Source of the DNA: CADCVT01 sp036389155
GTDB taxonomy: Bacteria > Actinomycetota > Thermoleophilia > Solirubrobacterales > Solirubrobacteraceae
NCBI GenBank assembly: GCA_036389155.1
Contig: DASVQN010000043.1
Span: forward strand, 62,001 to 126,000
DNA length: 64,000 nucleotides
Direction of reading: 5' to 3'
Numbering within the stretch: the stretch's first letter is position 1; every line of letters begins with the position of its first letter. The translations under genes were made by a program, and so were the position numbers. This document shows positions 58,087-64,000 of the stretch, in pieces. Under the pieces are notes generated by a model. That model was not told the origin of the DNA. It saw only the letters and a program-made list of their open reading frames with translations, and searched no databases.

Positions 58087-59591
58087 CGGCCGGGCGTCCT
58101 GAACGAGAAGACCTCGGACGCGTGCTGCTCGCCGCCCTCCGGCGTCGCGATGAGCCTCGCGCTGTAGCGGGTGTCCGGGCGCAGGCCGTCGGCGCTGCGC
58201 GCGACGTCCTCGCGGTCGCGGTCGGCCTCGACGTGGCCGGTCCCGGTGTCCTTCCGCGGCCCGTCGTCGCGCTCCCAGTAGCGGAAGAAGAACTCCGTGC
58301 GCCGGCCGCCGGGCTCGATCCAGCCGTTCAGCCGCGCGCTGCGGCAGGTGATCATGGAGGCGCCGGAGACGCCCACGCGCAGGTCCGCGACCTTGGGCGC
58401 CGGCGGAGGTGGAGCGGGCGGCGCCTCGGCGGGCTCGGGGTTCGGCTCGCACGGCGGCAGGCCGTCGTCGTTCGCGGGCCCGGGGTAGCGCTCGAGCAGC
58501 GCGAGCTGACGTCCGAACGTCCCGCGCCGGTAGCTGTCGTACGGCCGGGTGTGCCCCTTCGGGTCGTTCGTGCTCGCCGCGTGCACGTAGAGCGGATAGA
58601 GGAAGGTGAACCCCGCGCGGCGCTGCTCGCTCGCCCAGCGGGTGAGCAGCGAGCACTGCACGCCGGTGCCGAGCGTGGAGAAGACGTGCGTCTGGGAGGG
58701 CACCTCGAAGCGCAGCACGGCGCGGCTGTGGACGCGCCTGACGGCCGCCAGGAAGTCGCGGTCGCGTGGCAGGAGCACCGGCCGCCCACCCGTCGCGGCG
58801 TCGCGCATCGCGCCGGCGCCCGTGTCGATCAGGCTGAGCCGCTTGGCGTGCGCCCACGCGCCCGTCTTCAGCGGCGCGGTGCCGCCCTTCCAGTCCGTGT
58901 CGTTCGTGATCAGGCGGTCCCACGGAGGATGGTCGGTCTCGCACGGCCGGCCGTCGGCGTACTTGCCCTTCCTGATGAAGCCGACCGCCCGCCTGAGGTT
59001 CCTCGTCGTCAGCCGGAACGCCTGGTCGAGGAACATGAAGTCGTAGAGCCGGTCGGTGTCGGCGATGGCGATCTGGCACGCGTGCCACGCCAGCTCCTCG
59101 ACCGACCGCGCCTGCACGTCGCGCTTGTCCGGCTCCTCCGACTCGGGCTTCGCCCCCGCGTCCGGCCGCAGCTCCTCGGCGCCCATGATGACGCCGCGGT
59201 GGATCTTGCGCTCCTTCAGCGCGAGCAGCCGGCAGTACGGCGTGGAGTCGTCCGGGCAGGTCCTCGCGGGCGGGACGCCGGTCTGGCACGGGCCGGCGAT
59301 CGGCAACTCGCCGACCTCGCAGTCGTTGCGCGCCTTGCCCAGGCGCAGGTACAGCTCGTCGTGGTCGCCGGCGTAGCGATCGAGGAAGTGGCGGGAGAAC
59401 CACTCGGAGCTGTTCTGCGGGCACGTCGCGTGGCTGACCTGCTCGCCCGCGCCGCCGCAGAACCAGCTCCCGTCGCGCTCGACGAGGAACATGTCGGCGA
59501 GGTCGATCGACGACTGGGCCGACGCGAGGCCCGGCGCGGGCCCGAGCGCGACGGCGAGCGCGAGCAGCGTCCCCAGCGCGATGCGCACCAT
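58080..59591 (-). CDS. Secreted protein with Cys-ended C-terminal module, copy 2
   Basis: This 503-aa exported protein has a signal (LGTLLALAVALGPAPGLASA), an unrelated Cys-rich body (WFCGGAGEQVSHATCPQNS, later SLLTRWASEQRRAG) and the same C-terminal module as its neighbour: CRSARLNGWIEPGGRRTEF, RPDTRYSARLIATPEGGE, ending SFRTPGRC. At DNA level the module starts are also alike (GAACGAGAAGACCTCGGACG at 56689 and 58099 on the + strand). The two genes thus share a duplicated domain on different bodies. Codes for an extracellular protein by signal; no enzyme motif. Confidence 0.76.
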   Translation of the reverse strand: MVRIALGTLLALAVALGPAPGLASAQSSIDLADMFLVERDGSWFCGGAGEQVSHATCPQNSSEWFSRHFLDRYAGDHDELYLRLGKARNDCEVGELPIAGPCQTGVPPARTCPDDSTPYCRLLALKERKIHRGVIMGAEELRPDAGAKPESEEPDKRDVQARSVEELAWHACQIAIADTDRLYDFMFLDQAFRLTTRNLRRAVGFIRKGKYADGRPCETDHPPWDRLITNDTDWKGGTAPLKTGAWAHAKRLSLIDTGAGAMRDAATGGRPVLLPRDRDFLAAVRRVHSRAVLRFEVPSQTHVFSTLGTGVQCSLLTRWASEQRRAGFTFLYPLYVHAASTNDPKGHTRPYDSYRRGTFGRQLALLERYPGPANDDGLPPCEPNPEPAEAPPAPPPPAPKVADLRVGVSGASMITCRSARLNGWIEPGGRRTEFFFRYWERDDGPRKDTGTGHVEADRDREDVARSADGLRPDTRYSARLIATPEGGEQHASEVFSFRTPGRC

Positions 59592-59644
59592 CGGCGGCGG
59601 ACGCTACAAGACCGTTGTCCGGTCGGCGCCGATCAGCGGCGGGC

Positions 59645-60079
59645 CTACTGGTTCGGCAGCGAGGAGCCCGCGAAGAAGAAGAACCAGATCTCGAAGGTGA
59701 CGACGCAGGCCACCACCGAGATCACCACGACGCGCTCGACGCCGCTGATGCCCCGGCTCTGCCGCGCGACCTCCTCGCGCTCGCCGCGCATGCTGCGCAG
59801 CCACGGCGACGTCCGACGGGCGGCGGCCGGCCTTCCCGTCACGTCGTCGTACTTCGCGCTCAGCCACGACAGCGCGAGCGCCAGGCCGATCTCGAAGGCG
59901 GCGAGGATGACGACGACGAGGAAGACCGCGCCCATGCTCAGGTTGCTGCTCACGACGGCCTTCGAGCCGATCCAGAGCGCCAGCAGGGGCGCTCCGGTCC
60001 AGATGTTGATCGCGACGAGCGCCGTGGCCGTTCCCAGGGCGATGCGCTTGACGGCGGCATGACGCGGTACCTCGGGCAT
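59645..60079 (-). CDS. Small membrane protein
   Basis: This 144-aa protein has three hydrophobic spans (IALGTATALVAINIWTGAPLL, MGAVFLVVVILAAFEIGLAL, VVVISVVACVVTFEIWFFFF) and a basic loop between the second and third. It belongs to no family I recognise. The ATG at 60079 is favoured because the frame further upstream has poor codon use. It is first in the leftward run with the two Cys-ended secreted genes and divergent from the LVIVD gene by 92 bases. Confidence 0.65.
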   Translation of the reverse strand: MPEVPRHAAVKRIALGTATALVAINIWTGAPLLALWIGSKAVVSSNLSMGAVFLVVVILAAFEIGLALALSWLSAKYDDVTGRPAAARRTSPWLRSMRGEREEVARQSRGISGVERVVVISVVACVVTFEIWFFFFAGSSLPNQ

Positions 60080-60171
60080 CGTGCGCAGAGTTTGCCGGTC
60101 ACGCGCGACCGGCGCGCGTTGGACCGCAAACGCGCATACTGCCCGCTGGTACAGGGGTGGGGAGGAAGACG

Positions 60172-61854
60172 ATGAAGCTTGCATGGCTGGCCGCTGCGGC
60201 GGCGCTGATGGTCCTGGGTGCGGGGGCGCCGATCGCCTACGGCGAGTCGCCGCACTCCGACAACATGTCGCTGGTCGGCAACTGGCACGGAGCCGACGGC
60301 GACTACCAGGGCTCCGACATGGCGTTCTGGGGCGACCGGGCGGTGCTCGGCGAGTACGGCGGGCCCGGCGGGTTCGAGCTGATCGACATCGCCAACCCGA
60401 CCCAGCTCCTGCGCGCCGGCGGGCTCGAGTGCCCCGGCCCGCAGAACGACGTCTCGATCTGGAACGACCTCGTGATCATGTCGGTCGACTCCGCCCGTGG
60501 TGCGACGACCAGCAACGGGCAGACGTACACGCCCGAGCAGTGCGGCGCCGGCGGCGCCAGCCCGCCGGAGAACCAGGCGGGGACCGCCTGGGAGGGCATC
60601 CGGATCATCTCGATCGCGAACCCGGCCGCGCCGGTGCAGCTCGCGGCGGTCAAGACGGACTGCGGCTCGCACACCCACACGCTCGTCCCCGACCCCGAGC
60701 ACGGGCGGCTGATCGTCTACATCCTGTCCTACCCGCTCGGCGCTCCGCAGTCGAACTGCAACGTCGCGTCGCACCGCAAGATCTCGGTCGTCGAGATCCC
60801 GCTCGACGCGCCGGCCAGCGCGAAGGTGGTCGGCACCTCCGACGTCTCGCCGAACATCGGCTGCCACGACGTCAGCGTCTTCCTGGCCCGCAAGATCGCG
60901 GGCGCGGGCTGCATCAGCGAGTCGCAGATGTGGGACATCTCGGACCCGGCCAAGCCGAAGGTCATCGCCCACATCCCGAACGCGGAGAACAACATCCATC
61001 ACTCCGCAGCGTTCTCGTGGGACGGCAACACGCTGATCCTCGGCGACGAGCTGGGCGGCGCCGAGGCGTCGCCGGGCTGCACCGGCGACAACGGCAGCCG
61101 CTTCGGCGGGCTGTGGTTCTACGACATCAAGGACCCGGCGAACCCCGAGCTGAAGGGCAACTACCGGATCCCGCAGCAGAAGGAGTCGGCGCTCTGCACC
61201 GCGCACCTGTTCAACGTCGTCCCGCTGCGCAGCGAGAAGAACATCCTGGTGTCCGCGTGGTACGAGGCCGGGCTGACCGTGGTCGACTTCACCGACCCGA
61301 GCAAGCCCAAGCAGATCGGCTACTACACGCCGGCCGACCCGGTCGGTGACGAGGTCTCCAACTCCGCCGCCAACATGTGGTCGGCGTACTGGTACAACGG
61401 CCACATCTACGCGAACAACTTCGCGCCGCGCGGGTTCGACGTCTTTGACATCGACGACCCCGTCTTCGACGCGGAGATCAAGCTCGACCATCTCAACCCG
61501 CAGGTGCAGGAGCCGCTCCCGGCGCCGCCCGCGACGCCGGGCGCGGACTCGAGCATCGCCCTGCCCGCCGCGCAGCCGCCGAGCTCCGCGCCCGGCAAGG
61601 CCAAGGGCAAGGGCAAGGACAAGTGCCGCAGCCGGCGCGGCTTCAAGCTGCGCCTGAAGGCGAAGCGCGGGCGGCGACTGAAGTCGGCGGTCATCTTCGT
61701 CCGCGGCCGCCGGGCGAAGGTCGTGCGCGGGCGCGCCCTGCGCCGCCCCGTCGCGCTGCGCAGGCTGCCGCGCGGGAAGGTGCGCATCGACGTCACGCTG
61801 GTGACGCGGTCGGGCAAGCGGATCAGCCGCTCGCGGACCTACCGCTTCTGCTGA
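60172..61854 (+). CDS. Secreted LVIVD-repeat protein
   Basis: This 560-aa exported protein has a signal and propeller blades of the LVIVD kind, e.g. GFELIDIANPTQLL, IRIISIANPAAPVQL, MWDISDPAKPKVIA, LTVVDFTDPSKPKQI. GGGGAGGAAGACG precedes the ATG. Three or four Cys and a His-rich loop (HTHTLVPD, NNIHHSAAF) might hold a metal. A Pro/Ala/Lys linker near 465-495 leads to an Arg-rich module ending RTYRFC. Likely a surface protein; function not known. Confidence 0.84.
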   Translation: MKLAWLAAAAALMVLGAGAPIAYGESPHSDNMSLVGNWHGADGDYQGSDMAFWGDRAVLGEYGGPGGFELIDIANPTQLLRAGGLECPGPQNDVSIWNDLVIMSVDSARGATTSNGQTYTPEQCGAGGASPPENQAGTAWEGIRIISIANPAAPVQLAAVKTDCGSHTHTLVPDPEHGRLIVYILSYPLGAPQSNCNVASHRKISVVEIPLDAPASAKVVGTSDVSPNIGCHDVSVFLARKIAGAGCISESQMWDISDPAKPKVIAHIPNAENNIHHSAAFSWDGNTLILGDELGGAEASPGCTGDNGSRFGGLWFYDIKDPANPELKGNYRIPQQKESALCTAHLFNVVPLRSEKNILVSAWYEAGLTVVDFTDPSKPKQIGYYTPADPVGDEVSNSAANMWSAYWYNGHIYANNFAPRGFDVFDIDDPVFDAEIKLDHLNPQVQEPLPAPPATPGADSSIALPAAQPPSSAPGKAKGKGKDKCRSRRGFKLRLKAKRGRRLKSAVIFVRGRRAKVVRGRALRRPVALRRLPRGKVRIDVTLVTRSGKRISRSRTYRFC

Positions 61855-61870
61855 GCAGGACTCGGCTTCA

Positions 61871-62950
61871 CTAGCGCCGCAGCCGGATCGAGAACCGGCG
61901 TGCGGCGCTGGTGTTGCCGGCGGCGTCGACGGCGGCCACCGTCAGGTGGACCCGCGGCCGGCGGCCGTGGCGAAGGTCGCGCGTCACGCGGCGCAGCTGC
62001 CCGCGCGTGAGCCGGAGCGTCAGGTCGACGCCGCCACCGGCGACGGTGACGGGAGCGGACGCCGCGCGCAGCGCGGTGTTGATCCCGCCGGCGTCGAGGT
62101 AGCCGGTGGCCTGCACGAGCCCGGCCTCGCTCGAGCTCGCGCGCACCCGGAGCCTGCGCCGGCGCGGGCCGACGCGCTGCGTGGCGCGCGCGCCGGCGTG
62201 CAGCACGGGGCGGATGCGATCGGGTGCGCTCGACGGCCCGGCCTGCGGCGCGACGTCCTGGCGCTGGACGTTCTCGCAGCCCGTGAGCTGGTCGCTGCCG
62301 TCCGCGGCGATCGTGTCGTTGCCGGGCCCGCAGTCGATGCTGTCCGCGTAGCCGTCGGCCGTGGTGAGCGTGTCGTCGCCGGGGCCGGCGTCGATCGTGT
62401 CGCCGCCGGCGCCGCCGGTCACCTTGTCGTTGCCGTCGCCCGCGCGCACCGTGTCGGCGCCGTCGTCGCCGCGTACGTCGTCGTTGCCGGCGCCGCCGTC
62501 GAGCGTGTCGTCGCCCTGGTCGCCGGCCAGGAAGTCGTCGGCGCCGCCGGTCAGCAGCGTGTCGGTGCCGAGGTTGCCGGTCACCGTGACCGGCGTGGCG
62601 TTCAGCCTGCTCGTCACGCCGTCCTCGTTCGGGCCGATGTCGATCGAGACCGACCGGATCGCCGAGCGCGTGCAGAACAGCTCGACCGGGTTGGCGCGGT
62701 CGTTGATCTTCCCCGGCGAGCACTGCGCGGCGGGGAAGGTCGACATGCCGGCCGGGTCGCCGTCGTCGAAGATCCGGATCGCGGCCTCGCCGTTGCGCGT
62801 CGTGTCCTCGAGGAGCATCTTGTTGGCGATGCCGGCGTCCTCGTTGAGGACGCGCAGCTCACCGTCGCCGTACGTCACGCGGGTGTCGGCGGCCGCGACG
62901 GCCGGGAGCGTCAGCGACAGCACGGCGGCGGTGAGGACGGTGCCGCGCAT
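61871..62950 (-). CDS. Secreted RTX-type calcium-binding repeat protein
   Basis: This 359-aa exported protein has a signal (VLTAAVLSLTLPAVAAA) and glycine/aspartate nonapeptide repeats GDDTLDGGAGNDDVRG, DKVTGGAGGDTIDAGPGDD in residues 125-215, which bind calcium as beta-roll. After that comes an Arg-rich beta module (HLTVAAVDAAGNTSAARR) ending RLRR. No protease or lipase domain is present, so it is a repeat protein. It lies three bases after the thrombospondin-repeat gene on the same strand, thus co-transcribed. Confidence 0.85.
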   Translation of the reverse strand: MRGTVLTAAVLSLTLPAVAAADTRVTYGDGELRVLNEDAGIANKMLLEDTTRNGEAAIRIFDDGDPAGMSTFPAAQCSPGKINDRANPVELFCTRSAIRSVSIDIGPNEDGVTSRLNATPVTVTGNLGTDTLLTGGADDFLAGDQGDDTLDGGAGNDDVRGDDGADTVRAGDGNDKVTGGAGGDTIDAGPGDDTLTTADGYADSIDCGPGNDTIAADGSDQLTGCENVQRQDVAPQAGPSSAPDRIRPVLHAGARATQRVGPRRRRLRVRASSSEAGLVQATGYLDAGGINTALRAASAPVTVAGGGVDLTLRLTRGQLRRVTRDLRHGRRPRVHLTVAAVDAAGNTSAARRFSIRLRR

Positions 62951-62953
62951 CGG

Positions 62954-63844
62954 CTAGCGGCGCAGCGTCAGCCGGCGCCGCAGGACGACGCCTCCGCCGG
63001 AGGTCACGACGACCAGGGGGCGCAGGCGGCGGAACGCCCGCGCGAGGCGGCGCAGGCTCCTGGCCGGCACCTCGACGAACAGGTACGTCCGGCCGGCGCC
63101 CTCGAGGAAGGCCGAGCCGGTGCCGAGCACCAGCGGGCGCTTGACCGTGCCGCGGCGCGCCGACCGGCGATCGAGGACGAGCTGCCCGCCGACCTGGCAC
63201 CGCGCGGTGCAGTCGACCGGGACGATCACCCCGAGCCGCGCGTCCGCGAACCGCAGCCTGCGGGGTGCGGTGGCGCGGATCCGCGCCGGCGCCTGCGCGG
63301 CGGCGAGCGCGGGCGACGGCGGCGAGCCCGCAGACGCGGCGGCGCCGCTCGGCGTCTCGTCGCACGCGTCCCCGGTGCCGTCACCGTCGGCGTCCTGCTG
63401 GCCGGGGTTCGGGACCAGCGGGCAGTTGTCCGGCGGGGCCCCGGGCCGGGCGCGGTCGGCCGAGCCGTCGTTGTCGTCGTCCTCGTCGCACGCGTCGCCG
63501 CCCTTGTCGGGCGGGACGTCGGTGGGCAGCGGCTGCGCCGTCTGGTACGGCGTCTCGGGGTAGATGCGGATGCCGCCGTCGAACGAGAGCACCGGCGTGT
63601 TCGGCGCGCCCGGCGGCGACGCCACCTCGAGGATCGGCGCCGGCGTGTCCTTGTCGGAGTCGCGCTGGCTCGGGTTCCCGGTGACGGGGCAGTTGTCCGC
63701 CCAGTCGTTGACGCCGTCGCCGTCGTAGTCGGCCGCCGCGCACGGCCCGCCGCAGGCGCCGGCGGGCGGCACGGCCGCCACGCCCGCGACGACGAGCGCG
63801 AAGACCACGATCCAGCGGGCGCTCGACTTCACGAAGGGCGACAT
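62954..63844 (-). CDS. Secreted thrombospondin type 3 repeat protein
   Basis: This 296-aa exported protein carries thrombospondin type 3 calcium repeats: DYDGDGVNDWADNCPVTGN, and later PDNCPLVPNPGQQDADGDG. A signal or anchor (WIVVFALVVAGVAAVPPAGA) leads. From about 185 it has an Arg-rich beta module ending RRRLTLRR. It shares its operon with the RTX gene, so two calcium-binding surface proteins are made together. The ATG at 63844 is chosen over a GTG nine codons upstream. Confidence 0.85.
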   Translation of the reverse strand: MSPFVKSSARWIVVFALVVAGVAAVPPAGACGGPCAAADYDGDGVNDWADNCPVTGNPSQRDSDKDTPAPILEVASPPGAPNTPVLSFDGGIRIYPETPYQTAQPLPTDVPPDKGGDACDEDDDNDGSADRARPGAPPDNCPLVPNPGQQDADGDGTGDACDETPSGAAASAGSPPSPALAAAQAPARIRATAPRRLRFADARLGVIVPVDCTARCQVGGQLVLDRRSARRGTVKRPLVLGTGSAFLEGAGRTYLFVEVPARSLRRLARAFRRLRPLVVVTSGGGVVLRRRLTLRR

Positions 63845-63886
63845 GAAGGCATGAACGCGGCGGAGGGACACAACTGGCGCTCCCGC

Positions 63887-64000
63887 CTAACGCCCGCCGG
63901 CCCAGCGCAGCAGGTCGCCGGGCTGGCAGTCCAGCTCCTCGCACAGCCGCGTGAGCGTCGAGAAGCGGATCGCGCGGGCGTGGTTGTTCTTCAGGACCGA
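63887..64000 (-). CDS. C-terminal end of an XRE/Cro-type regulator (partial)
   Basis: The last 37 codons and a TAG are in the window; the rest is beyond its right edge. The fragment reads SVLKNNHARAIRFSTLTRL, then CEELDCQPGDLLRWAGGR. This is the end of a Cro/CI helix-turn-helix domain of the short HTH_26 kind (about 70 residues in whole). Codon ends are all G or C apart from the last codon before the stop. It would be a small stand-alone DNA-binding protein, upstream of the thrombospondin-repeat operon. Confidence 0.75.
   Translation of the reverse strand, partial: SVLKNNHARAIRFSTLTRLCEELDCQPGDLLRWAGGR

Noticed and set aside
1..64000. Mobile element, prophage or defence island
   Set aside because: No transposase, integrase, phage structural, restriction or toxin-antitoxin gene, and no target-site or long direct repeats were seen; tRNA-Ser has no integrase or repeated 3' end beside it.

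Overview
The window is about 64 kb of very GC-rich DNA, dense with genes on both strands. Almost every codon ends in G or C, intergenic gaps are short, and no gene-free stretch exceeds 300 bases. Gene content points to a high-GC Gram-positive of the Thermoleophilia/Solirubrobacterales kind (inference): single-domain anti-sigma-type kinases, DUF2294 (MpsC-like) proteins, many secreted proteins with Arg-rich C-terminal beta modules, and several starts without a clear Shine-Dalgarno. I see no IS element, phage, integron, CRISPR array or rRNA. One tRNA (Ser-GGA) is present. It reads as ordinary chromosome with a large secretome.

Layout. 1-3.7 kb: tail of a + strand gene, then a tightly coupled sulfate ABC importer operon (binding lipoprotein, cysT, cysW, cysA) read leftward. 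3.7-12 kb: secreted PQQ-type beta-propeller, divergent Baeyer-Villiger-type monooxygenase, lipoprotein, cupin/AraC pair, Crp-like regulator, two MDR dehydrogenases. 12-16 kb: tRNA-Ser, M29 aminopeptidase, a coupled 47-aa protein, a STAS anti-anti-sigma factor divergent from a SigB/SigF-type sigma factor, and a DUF892 protein with a long Ser/Arg tail. 16-27.5 kb: SDR, GCS2-type glutamate-cysteine ligase, then envelope and secreted proteins (NodB deacetylase, SGNH protein, beta-helix protein, lipase), DedA and a P450. 27.6-30.8 kb: a same-strand run of Crp-like regulator, kinase, DUF2294, kinase, DUF2294. 30.8-37.7 kb: flavin disulfide-oxidoreductase-like protein, large LuxR regulator, cysteine dioxygenase plus amidohydrolase divergent from an MFS transporter. 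37.7-52 kb: phosphoesterase, Gly-rich secreted protein, PadR, zinc ribbon, GT2, and a subtilisin open frame that runs without a stop into GTP cyclohydrolase I; then CopD-like, Usp-like, patatin and FG-GAP genes. 52-64 kb: MarR with an orphan LivM permease, a leftward run (membrane protein, two paralogous Cys-ended secreted proteins, an orphan lasso-B2-like transglutaminase, an amine oxidase), LVIVD, RTX and thrombospondin-3 proteins, and the end of an XRE regulator.

How the genes work together. Sulfur is one theme: the sulfate importer and the cysteine dioxygenase/MFS promoter region share a 26-nt element, which suggests common control. Stress signalling by partner switching is another: STAS, sigma factor, two HATPase kinases and three DUF2294 proteins. 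The third theme is cell-surface and extracellular proteins, many of them repeat proteins ending in Arg-rich beta modules. The most unusual observations are the protease/FolE read-through frame, the kinase/DUF2294 alternation, the shared sulfur element, and the operon combining Cys-ended secreted proteins with an orphan B2 transglutaminase and an amine oxidase.
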